From assembly GCF_029760915.1 (NCBI RefSeq), contig NZ_CP121685.1, positions 310,001-374,000 on the forward strand: a stretch of 64,000 nt of DNA, read 5' to 3'. This stretch comes from Olleya sp. YS (GTDB taxonomy: Bacteria; Bacteroidota; Bacteroidia; Flavobacteriales; Flavobacteriaceae). The position numbers and the translations under genes were made by a program. Under the pieces are notes generated by a model, which was not told the origin of the DNA, made no database searches, and saw only the letters and a program-made list of their open reading frames with translations. Below, piece by piece: positions 19,352 to 26,109 of this stretch (its first letter is position 1; every line of letters begins with the position of its first letter).

Positions 19352-20377
19352 CTAGTCCAAACTAAAAACTGTATTTAATTTTTTAATTTGTTCTGGTCTA
19401 CCAAGGACTATGACTTTTGAGTTTGGTACTAATTGTTGTTCTGCTTCTGGATTAACCACATAATCTCCATCTCTGGTTTTAAAACCAATAACATTGCAGC
19501 CAGTTTTGTTACGCAAATCTAGATCTCTGATAGTTTTTACAGAGGTATTTGGGTCGTATAAACGTTCTACTTGAACTTCTTCGATATTTATATTATTTTC
19601 TCCAACAATAGCCAAATTATCTATAAACTCAATCAAATCTGGAACAACAACTAAGGATGCCATATGGTCTCCACCAATACGGTCTGGTAAAATCACATTA
19701 TTTGCACCTGCGAGTTTTAATTTTTCGTAAGACGTTTCTTGAGAGGCACGACTAATTATTCTTAAGTTACTTTTTATTTGTCTTGCAGATAATACTACAA
19801 ATAAATTATCGGCATCGTTGGGTAACGCAGATATTAAAGTACTAGCACGATCTATTCCAGCTTGTAATAAGGTTTCGTCTTCATTGGCATTACCATATAC
19901 AAAAGGCGTGTTTTCGTCTTCAAATTTCTCAATGATCGCTTTGTTTTTTTCGATAATAACAAAAGGTTGTTTGTGAGCTGACAACTTAGTCGCAGCTTGT
20001 TTTCCGTTTCGACCGTAACCACAAATGATAATATGATTGGACAGTCCATCAATTTTTTTCTGCATTTTCTTTTGTTTTAAATCTTCAAAATTACTTTTAC
20101 TCAAAATAAACTCGGTTATAATGGCTAACGCATAACCTACAATAACAACACTGGTTAAAATTAAAAAAATGGTAAAAATTTTAGACGCATCATCTAAAGG
20201 ATGTACTTCTCCAAAACCAACCGTAGTAATGGTTATTACTGTCATGTAAAACGCATCTACCCAAGTGTAATTAGACATAAATCTAAAACCTAACACACCA
20301 ATTATTAAAACAGTTAATAAAAGTGCTATTGCTGTATATATTTTAGATCTATAAACTGCTATTAAAGGATTGGTCAT
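19352..20377 (-). CDS. Two-helix potassium channel with RCK (TrkA-N/TrkA-C) domains
   Basis: Ligand-gated K+ channel of the MthK/Kch type, 341 aa from the ATG at 20377; the alternative start at 20392 is a TTG overlapping pspC. Two membrane helices (about 15-32 and 70-93) flank the pore loop with selectivity filter TVGFGE (52-57). A Rossmann RCK domain follows with HIIICGYGRNGKQAA (about 115-129), then a TrkA-C regulatory domain near the C-terminus. It lies 4 nt after the pspC gene, so it is in one operon with it and the DUF2851 gene. The gating ligand is unknown. Confidence 0.92.
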   Translation of the reverse strand: MTNPLIAVYRSKIYTAIALLLTVLIIGVLGFRFMSNYTWVDAFYMTVITITTVGFGEVHPLDDASKIFTIFLILTSVVIVGYALAIITEFILSKSNFEDLKQKKMQKKIDGLSNHIIICGYGRNGKQAATKLSAHKQPFVIIEKNKAIIEKFEDENTPFVYGNANEDETLLQAGIDRASTLISALPNDADNLFVVLSARQIKSNLRIISRASQETSYEKLKLAGANNVILPDRIGGDHMASLVVVPDLIEFIDNLAIVGENNINIEEVQVERLYDPNTSVKTIRDLDLRNKTGCNVIGFKTRDGDYVVNPEAEQQLVPNSKVIVLGRPEQIKKLNTVFSLD

Positions 20378-20381
20378 AAAT

Positions 20382-20609
20382 TTACAAGTCAAATACAGAT
20401 GATCGTTTAGTGTATATTATATCTTTAATTCTTATCCAAAATGCTAAAAACAAATAGAGTGCAAAACCAAATCCAAGCGTTGCAAATGTCAAGTACATAA
20501 AACTAGTACGAACTACCTTGGCTCTGATACCAATACGATCTGCAATACGCTGACATACGTGATAACCTCGTTTTTGAAAATAGTGTAATGGTTTGTATAA
20601 AAATTGCAT
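20382..20609 (-). CDS. PspC domain-containing membrane protein
   Basis: 75-aa protein with a PspC domain: an amphipathic/basic N-terminal part (YHVCQRIADRIGIRAKVVRTSF) and one membrane helix (about 37-58, MYLTFATLGFGFALYLFLAFWI). PspC proteins sense envelope stress in other bacteria; this short form lacks any transcriptional regulator partner nearby. It lies 12 nt downstream of the DUF2851 gene and 4 nt upstream of the channel gene. Confidence 0.85.
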   Translation of the reverse strand: MQFLYKPLHYFQKRGYHVCQRIADRIGIRAKVVRTSFMYLTFATLGFGFALYLFLAFWIRIKDIIYTKRSSVFDL

Positions 20610-20621
20610 ACTGCAAGGTAA

Positions 20622-21896
20622 TTAATTTTGCGTTAGTATGGTATTACCTACAGCACATTTTAAACACAGATTGTTATCGCAATAGTTATTTTTTAACTGA
20701 ATAATCGCCTGACTTTGTAATGTAGATTTAGCCTCTACGTTTAAGGTTTTAAATTTATCGACAATGCTGTTTTTTTCTGGTTTTAGATGTTCCATTACGC
20801 TAATAATTTCTTCGTCTATAGATTTTCCTTGTTGCTTAGCATAACAGAATTTAAGCGGAATAATGGTATTAATTAACAACAAATCTATAAACGCTTTAGT
20901 AATAGTTTTTTTACTGGTTTTTGATGCTTTTTCAAAGGTGTAATGCGTGTCCCAGAAGGAAGACGTAGAAATAGAAAACAACTTGTACAAATCCTCTACA
21001 TGATCTAGTGCTATAACTTTTGAGAACAAGTTGTGATGCACATGATACAAATTAGCTAATTGCGATAATCTAATGGTCGGAAAATTAGGTGGACGTAATC
21101 TAAAAAACTGAAACGGAAGCACACCAGTATTCTCTAATCCAAACTTCTGCTTTAAAAACAAATACTCTTTTTGTAACGCTATGTAGTAAGCGTCTTGCAC
21201 CTCTGCTTCTAGCATATTGGCTTGACCAAAAAATAAAGCTTCCAAACTCTGCAAGTTGGATTGTTGCTTTCTAACAATAGAAAAATCAAAACTATTAGCT
21301 AAACTTAAAAACGCCTCACTATTGACTTTTAAACCAAAATTTTTAGCTAGCAGCTTAAATAATACTGCTTCCCAATTGTTATTGGATTGTTGTAAAATAG
21401 CTTCAATATCTTTTGCTTTACGTTCTAAACGCTCAAAATAGAGACGCTCTAACCAGTTGTTAATGACGAATGGACTAACCTCAGCAATCGTGTTTTCGCA
21501 ATTTATCCACGATTGTTTGCTATTAAATAGTTTGTGATAGTTGTTTAAAGCAGAAGTTTGGACATACTGTTTAATCTCTAAAGTTGGGATTTGTGTGTTG
21601 TCTTTTCTAAAGATGTTGGTGTCGTGTTCCCAAACCACATGCAAAATCACATTATCATAATTAGCATCCACCTCATGATTATGCACAAACCAATCGCTGG
21701 ATTTAATGTGGATTTCTACATTTCCAGCCCATAACTGATTGTCTATAGTGAGTTGTGCATTAAAAAAATCTGGTCCAGCATGTTGGTTGTGTGTTCCAAC
21801 GTGGTTAATAGTGATAGACTCTCCTGTTGTGGTTTTAAGGTTAGTGCTGTCCAATTTTTTAAGTTTCCAGAGGTAGTGTAGAAAATCTTCTTGCAT
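20622..21896 (-). CDS. DUF2851 family protein
   Basis: 424-aa soluble protein of the DUF2851 family, conserved across Bacteroidota and of unknown function. The N-terminal third carries the family's hallmark segments HNQHAGPDFFNAQLTI (36-51), WAGNVEIHIKSSDW (about 57-70) and NVILHVVWEHD (about 82-92). The beta-rich N-terminal part has an acidic/His arrangement reminiscent of nuclease-like folds, which is inference only. The C-terminus has a cysteine pair in NLCLKCAVG. No signal peptide. First gene of the pspC-channel operon. Confidence 0.88.
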   Translation of the reverse strand: MQEDFLHYLWKLKKLDSTNLKTTTGESITINHVGTHNQHAGPDFFNAQLTIDNQLWAGNVEIHIKSSDWFVHNHEVDANYDNVILHVVWEHDTNIFRKDNTQIPTLEIKQYVQTSALNNYHKLFNSKQSWINCENTIAEVSPFVINNWLERLYFERLERKAKDIEAILQQSNNNWEAVLFKLLAKNFGLKVNSEAFLSLANSFDFSIVRKQQSNLQSLEALFFGQANMLEAEVQDAYYIALQKEYLFLKQKFGLENTGVLPFQFFRLRPPNFPTIRLSQLANLYHVHHNLFSKVIALDHVEDLYKLFSISTSSFWDTHYTFEKASKTSKKTITKAFIDLLLINTIIPLKFCYAKQQGKSIDEEIISVMEHLKPEKNSIVDKFKTLNVEAKSTLQSQAIIQLKNNYCDNNLCLKCAVGNTILTQN

Positions 21897-22056
21897 GCAT
21901 TAAAAATACACTTTTGATTTAAATTGAACACAAACTATAGTCTATTAAACACAGGAAATGTTAAAAAAAACGTTAACAACTATTTGTAAGCCATTCCTGA
22001 CTAATTGTGCTAATTACTACATTTAGCCAGTATAACTAACTAATTATCAAAACAAA

Positions 22057-22806
22057 ATGGCAAAAATTACAAAAATAAACGACGACGGAACCACAACACC
22101 ATCTAATGACCAACCAACATTTACACCAAGTCCAGAGAGTGCCTCTAAAGCAAAAATGTTTCGTGTAATATCCATTGTATTGTGGGCAATTGCAATTGGT
22201 ATTGAAATTTACGCAATACTATTATTACGCAAACCACCAATTAACATGACTTGGATGATTGTGTTTATAGTGGCTATGTTAATTCTGGTGGTAGTTGCTA
22301 ACATCCTTTGGAAAAAAGCCAACAGACTAGATCCAGCGTCCGAGAAAAACAAAACCAAATTTTTTATTCAAAATCAATTAGGACTAATTATTAGTGTTAT
22401 TGCGTTTTTACCGTTAGTAGTCTTAATTTTAACCAATAAAGATTTAGATGGAAAACAAAAAGGAATTCTTGGTGCTATTGCAGGAGCTGCCTTATTAATT
22501 GCAGGATTTACAGGTACCGAATTTAATCCAGTCTCGCAGGAGCAATATGCAGAGCAAACCCAACAGGTGCAAGATTTAACAGGCGGAAACAATGTGTATT
22601 GGACCAAGTCTGGTAAAAGCTACCATTTGTATAGCGACTGTGGTTATATTAACTCTAAGCGTACTAACGAGATATTTGAAGGAACCGTAGCCAACGCTAG
22701 AGAGTTAAAAAACATTACAGATATTTGCGACCGTTGTCAAAATAAAGCTAAAAAAGCAAAAGCTTTAGAATTGGATACGTCTACAGAAGATGAAGCTGCA
22801 GAATAG
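22057..22806 (+). CDS. Membrane protein with C-terminal cysteine motif
   Basis: 249-aa protein not matched to a named family. After a polar N-terminus there are four membrane helices (about 31-53, 67-86, 107-126 and 135-153). The C-terminal 90 residues are soluble and contain YHLYSDCGYI (about 192-201) and DICDRCQNKAKK (about 226-237), a possible metal-binding three-cysteine cluster. Short segments like 'YHxxxxCxxI...CxxC' occur at the ends of unrelated bacterial proteins as a small zinc-ribbon-like tail. A strong terminator follows at 22835. It is divergent from DUF2851. Confidence 0.7.
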   Translation: MAKITKINDDGTTTPSNDQPTFTPSPESASKAKMFRVISIVLWAIAIGIEIYAILLLRKPPINMTWMIVFIVAMLILVVVANILWKKANRLDPASEKNKTKFFIQNQLGLIISVIAFLPLVVLILTNKDLDGKQKGILGAIAGAALLIAGFTGTEFNPVSQEQYAEQTQQVQDLTGGNNVYWTKSGKSYHLYSDCGYINSKRTNEIFEGTVANARELKNITDICDRCQNKAKKAKALELDTSTEDEAAE

Positions 22807-22834
22807 TTGATTAATAGCGTTTTTAAATAAAAAG

Positions 22835-22861
22835 AACTCACCACTTTGGTGAGTTTTTTTA
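22835..22861 (+). terminator. Intrinsic terminator (ACTCACCA stem)
   Basis: 9-bp stem AACTCACCA/TGGTGAGTT with a 3-nt loop and a T-run, 28 nt after the stop of the preceding gene. Confidence 0.85.
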
Positions 22862-22878
22862 AAGAATGAAAGAAAGGA

Positions 22879-23169
22879 ATGATTAAATTATTTAAAAGCT
22901 CATCTTTGAATGGAATCATTCAAATCTTAGTTTCAACATATTGGTTATGGCACTTTGGTGAATTATTACATCTATATAATTATACAGATGTTTTATTTGT
23001 ATTTATGTACCCAAATTGGTTACTCTTTATCTTCATATCATTTAGTTTGATAGGAATATCAATAGGCTTGACAGTTTTTTTAAAGAAAATAAAAATCAAA
23101 AGTGGATATTTTAAGTTAGTTGGTCTATTTTTAATTGGACTATTAATACATTTAATAGTAATATCTTAA
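22879..23169 (+). CDS. Small hydrophobic protein, three predicted membrane helices
   Basis: 96-aa open frame starting with an ATG preceded by a purine-rich GAAAGGA. It encodes three hydrophobic stretches (about 8-26, 38-66 with a polar break, and 76-95) joined by short Lys-rich loops, as in a small inner-membrane protein. I do not recognise the family. It lies between two terminators with nearly identical stems (22835 and 23257), so it is a self-contained unit. The composition supports a real gene, but homology could not be tested. Confidence 0.55.
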   Translation: MIKLFKSSSLNGIIQILVSTYWLWHFGELLHLYNYTDVLFVFMYPNWLLFIFISFSLIGISIGLTVFLKKIKIKSGYFKLVGLFLIGLLIHLIVIS

Positions 23170-23250
23170 AAATATTAAGTAATACAACATATTTAATTAA
23201 TTGCATAAACATACGACTAACCACACCTAAATCCGTTATACAAAACCCAC

Positions 23251-23284
23251 AAAAAAACTCACCATTACCATGGTGAGTTTTTTT
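23251..23284. terminator. Bidirectional intrinsic terminator (ACTCACCAT stem)
   Basis: 9-bp stem ACTCACCAT/ATGGTGAGT (23257-23278) with a 4-nt loop, an A7 run before and a T7 run after. It can serve the small membrane protein gene from the left and the cysteine-synthase-like gene from the right. The stem is nearly the same as at 22835. Confidence 0.8.
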
Positions 23285-23319
23285 GTTTTATGTTGCTAAT
23301 AGTAATTGTTAGGCTTGAA

Positions 23320-23345
23320 GAGATTGCTTCGTGTCTCGCAATGAC
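23320..23345. repeat. REP-like ATTGC...GCAAT palindromic fragment
   Basis: The sequence GAGATTGCTTCGTGTCTCGCAATGAC contains ATTGC/GCAAT arms. It resembles the widely dispersed short bacterial repeat built on ATTGCGAG...GAAGCAAT. It lies 12 nt from the stop of the cysteine-synthase-like gene. Only one copy was noticed in the window. Confidence 0.4.
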
Positions 23346-23356
23346 TGGTTGAGGGT

Positions 23357-24337
23357 TTAGTCGATGTATCCTTTTTCGCGCATCCAGTCGTCGTTAAACA
23401 TTTTACCAACGTATCTGCTTCCATGGTCGTGGAATAATACCACAACCACATCGTCTTTTGTAAAGTGTTCTTTAAGTTGTAACACACCTTTTATGGCTGC
23501 ACCTGCACTATTACCCAAAAACATACCTTCTTCTTTAGCAAGGCGTTGTGTGTACACGCAAGCGTCTTTATCGGTTACTTTAGTAAACCCATCAATAATA
23601 TCAAAGTTGACGTTTTTTGGTAGGATGTCCTCACCAATCCCTTCGGTAACGTAAGGATAGATTTCGTTTTCGTCAAAAATGCCTGTTTCGTGGTATTTTT
23701 TAAATACAGAACCGTAGGTATCAACTCCCCAAACTTTAATGTTTGGATTTTTCATTTTTAGATAGCTTCCTACACCAGAAATGGTTCCTCCTGTGCCTAC
23801 ACCAACTACAAAGTGTGTTATTTTACCGTCTGTTTGTTCCCAAATTTCTGGTCCAGTACTTTTAAAATGTGCTTTACAGTTACTTGGATTGTCGTATTGG
23901 TTTACGTACCAACTGTTTTCTATTTCGGTACTCAGTCGTTTAGAAACCGAGTAGTATGATCTTGGATCGTCAGGTTCTACAGCTGTTGGGCAAACCACTA
24001 CTTCTGCTCCTACTGCTTTTAGGATATCGACCTTTTCTTTACTCTGCTTGTCAGCCATTACAAAAATACATTTGTAGCCTTTTACTATAGCTGCCAATGC
24101 TAATCCCATACCTGTGTTACCAGAGGTTCCTTCTATAATGGTTCCTCCTGGTTTTAAGCGTCCATCTGCTTCTGCATCTTCTATCATTTGTAAAGCCATA
24201 CGGTCTTTTACCGAGTTTCCTGGGTTAAAGGTTTCGTATTTTGAAAGGACTAGACAGGGTAATTCTGCGGTTAGTTTGTTTAGTTTTACTAAGGGTGTGT
24301 TACCGATAGTTTCTAATATGTTGTTTGCGTATTGCAT
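23357..24337 (-). CDS. PLP-dependent cysteine synthase / cystathionine beta-synthase family enzyme
   Basis: 326-aa fold-type II PLP enzyme. Visible landmarks are the PLP lysine K44 in NPGNSVKDR, the substrate loop EGTSGNTG (69-76) and the phosphate-cradle loop GTGGT (182-186). The active-site region and YEGIGEDILP-like segment (here VTEGIGEDILP) are closer to cystathionine beta-synthase core domains than to CysK, but no C-terminal CBS pair is present. It may make cystathionine or cysteine from serine derivatives; which cannot be settled here. A -7 box TATTTTTG (24364-24357) lies 20 nt upstream. Confidence 0.88.
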   Translation of the reverse strand: MQYANNILETIGNTPLVKLNKLTAELPCLVLSKYETFNPGNSVKDRMALQMIEDAEADGRLKPGGTIIEGTSGNTGMGLALAAIVKGYKCIFVMADKQSKEKVDILKAVGAEVVVCPTAVEPDDPRSYYSVSKRLSTEIENSWYVNQYDNPSNCKAHFKSTGPEIWEQTDGKITHFVVGVGTGGTISGVGSYLKMKNPNIKVWGVDTYGSVFKKYHETGIFDENEIYPYVTEGIGEDILPKNVNFDIIDGFTKVTDKDACVYTQRLAKEEGMFLGNSAGAAIKGVLQLKEHFTKDDVVVVLFHDHGSRYVGKMFNDDWMREKGYID

Positions 24338-24356
24338 GTTATATTTTTTGCTTCTG

Positions 24357-24364
24357 CAAAAATA
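24357..24364 (-). promoter_or_regulatory. Predicted -7 element for the cysteine-synthase-like gene
   Basis: TATTTTTG followed by C on the minus strand, 20 nt upstream of the ATG; the -33 position reads TTTT. Fits TAnnTTTG. Confidence 0.5.
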
Positions 24365-24404
24365 AGTTAAAAGTTAAACCTTGAAAATTAAAAGTTGTTT
24401 TATT

Positions 24405-24548
24405 TTATTTCAAAGCATTAATCACTTTAGGAATTACATGTTTAAAGCTACGATTTGCAGTTCCTTTGCTTCTCACTTTGTTTCTGATTTTATTTTCTCT
24501 CTGTTCATTTTGTCTTGATACAAACTGCGCAGCAATCATAAGATCCAT
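24405..24548 (-). CDS. Small ORF, 47 aa, containing GTAxRSFKHVIP
   Basis: Possible small basic protein from an ATG at 24548 to TAA at 24405: it begins MDLMIAAQFVSRQNEQ and includes KIRNKVRSKGTANRSFKHVIP. Family unknown. The C-terminal 27 codons are repeated, with differences mainly at third codon positions, in the frame 24589-24717 just upstream. That pattern is what an expressed or formerly expressed coding sequence leaves. No signal peptide or membrane helix. It lies directly upstream of the cysteine-synthase-like gene on the same strand. It may be a gene, or a relic inside a dispersed repeat. Confidence 0.35.
   Translation of the reverse strand: MDLMIAAQFVSRQNEQRENKIRNKVRSKGTANRSFKHVIPKVINALK
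24411..24491 (-). repeat. Imperfect 81-nt direct repeat, copy A
   Basis: Matches 24607-24687 at 65 of 81 positions by hand count without gaps. Ten of the 16 differences are third-codon positions in the shared frame, and 19 of 27 encoded residues are identical. Confidence 0.8.
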
Positions 24549-24588
24549 AAAAATGAATATTGGCGAATAAACGAACTAAAACATCAAG

Positions 24589-24717
24589 TCAAAAATAGGA
24601 AATTGCTAAAGCACCACTCACTATCGGAATTACATGCTTAAAGCTGCGCTTTGCAGTTCCATTCCTTCGTTCATTATTTCTGATTTTTGACGTTTTCCGA
24701 CTATATTGGAATTTCAA
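24589..24717 (-). pseudogene. Start-less second copy of the GTAxRSFKHVIP ORF
   Basis: A frame open from 24807 to the TGA at 24589 on the minus strand, with no ATG or GTG; TTG at 24717 is the best start and would give 42 aa (begins LKFQYSRKTSKIRN). It shares K-I-R-N, G-T-A-x-R-S-F-K-H-V-I-P and A-L with the 47-aa ORF next to it. It is either a decayed paralogue or translation of a structured repeat. Confidence 0.3.
24607..24687 (-). repeat. Imperfect 81-nt direct repeat, copy B
   Basis: Partner of 24411-24491 in the same orientation, 196 nt apart start to start. Each copy also contains a small self-complementary core (GGAACTGCA / TGTAATTCC). Confidence 0.8.
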
Positions 24718-24769
24718 GTGGGAAGAAAAATTTGAGGTTTGTTTTAGTGTTTGATGTTTTGATGAGGTT

Positions 24770-24855
24770 GCGTTAGCGGTAGTAACGACATCCTTTTTTG
24801 TGCGCGCTTATGTGCAAAAAAGATATAGTGGATGACGCGACCCTTGTGGTAACGC
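24770..24855. repeat. Nested palindromic element after the LolC/E-like gene
   Basis: Three nested inverted repeats: GCGTTA (24770) with TAACGC (24850); CATCC (24789) with GGATG (24830); TTTTTTG (24794) with CAAAAAA (24815). Together they can fold as one long hairpin of about 86 nt. It starts 10 nt after the stop of the permease gene (read on the minus strand). The 530-nt stretch 24338-24865 otherwise holds only the promoter and the two repeat copies described. Confidence 0.55.
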
Positions 24856-24865
24856 CCAAAAAAAA

Positions 24866-26101
24866 TTAATCAAATCTAATGGCTTTGATTGGTGATATTT
24901 TTGAAATGATGTACGATGGTACTAACAGCATGAGTAGGCATAAAATAAATGTACCAATATTAAGTGCAATAATGTAGCCAATATTGATATACACTGGTAC
25001 TGCAGACACGTGATACGTTTTTGGATCTAATGGGATTAATCCAAAGTATTTTTGCAGTAATAAGATACTGATACCTATGAGGTTTCCCCAGAATAGTCCT
25101 TTTAAAATCAAATAGGCTGCGTTGTATAAAAATATTTTGCGGATGCTTAAATTGGCGCTTCCTAGTGCTTTTAAAATGCCTATCATTTGGGTTCGCTCCA
25201 AAATGAGTACCAACAATGCGGTAATCATATTAATGCCTGCTACTAGAATCATGATTCCAATAATGGCATAAATGTTATTATCGAATATTTTAATCCACTC
25301 GAAAATAAATGGATATTCTTTATCTACTGTTTTAGCATTTAGATTGGAAGGGACTTCTTGATATATGGATTTTCCTGTAGTTTCTAGATTGTTGTAATTG
25401 TCTATAAACACTTCGAATCGTCCTACTTGATTGTCATCCCAATTATTTAAACGTTTGATGTGTTTAATATCACCAATAACGTATAATTGGTCAAACTCCT
25501 GCAAACCAGAATCGTAAATACCAACAATATTAAACGTGACGACTCTTGGTGGCTTGGTGGTGTCTTCTCTTAAAAAATAGGTATTGATTCTATCGTTAAG
25601 CTTAAGCTGTAATCTATTGGCTAAATATTGTGAGAGTAAAACGTCTTGATTTAGTTTTTGAGTGTAGTCTGGCAAACGTCCTTCGACTAGAAAATCTTTA
25701 AAATATTGCCAGTCGTAATCTGCTCCTACACCCTTTATAACCACATATTCAAAGTCGTTTTCTAGTCTTATTATTCCGGATTTAGTTGCAGTGCCTTGTA
25801 TGTGTGTAACTTCTGGAACGCTTGTAAACTCTGGGTAAAAATCCTGATCTGTAGATATTGGTCTAATGCTTTCTTGCGAGTTGTTATTGTCGTAATTCTC
25901 AATAATGGTGTGACCATTAAAAGCAATTACTTTTTCTCTAATTTTTTGTTGTAAGCCAATTCCGGTTGCAATAGCAATCATCATTACAATTATACCTAAT
26001 GCAATTGCTACGATACCAATTTTTATTATTGGTGCCGATATGCTACTTTTATACGCTTTACTGTCAATTATGCGTTTAGCTATAAAAAACTCGAAATTCA
26101 A
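24866..26101 (-). CDS. LolC/LolE-like ABC transporter permease (FtsX fold)
   Basis: 411-aa inner-membrane permease of the MacB/LolC/E class, which extracts or moves lipoproteins or other envelope substrates with an ABC ATPase. One N-terminal helix (about 25-48) is followed by a large periplasmic domain (about 50-275) and three C-terminal helices (about 283-305, 325-350 and 372-398) with ERTQMIGILKALG in the FtsX domain. The start is a TTG (LNFEFFIAKR); no ATG fits without losing the conserved N-terminus. Only 8 nt separate this start from the divergent NamZ gene. Its ATPase partner is not adjacent. Confidence 0.88.
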   Translation of the reverse strand: MNFEFFIAKRIIDSKAYKSSISAPIIKIGIVAIALGIIVMMIAIATGIGLQQKIREKVIAFNGHTIIENYDNNNSQESIRPISTDQDFYPEFTSVPEVTHIQGTATKSGIIRLENDFEYVVIKGVGADYDWQYFKDFLVEGRLPDYTQKLNQDVLLSQYLANRLQLKLNDRINTYFLREDTTKPPRVVTFNIVGIYDSGLQEFDQLYVIGDIKHIKRLNNWDDNQVGRFEVFIDNYNNLETTGKSIYQEVPSNLNAKTVDKEYPFIFEWIKIFDNNIYAIIGIMILVAGINMITALLVLILERTQMIGILKALGSANLSIRKIFLYNAAYLILKGLFWGNLIGISILLLQKYFGLIPLDPKTYHVSAVPVYINIGYIIALNIGTFILCLLMLLVPSYIISKISPIKAIRFD

Positions 26102-26109
26102 TTTAGACT

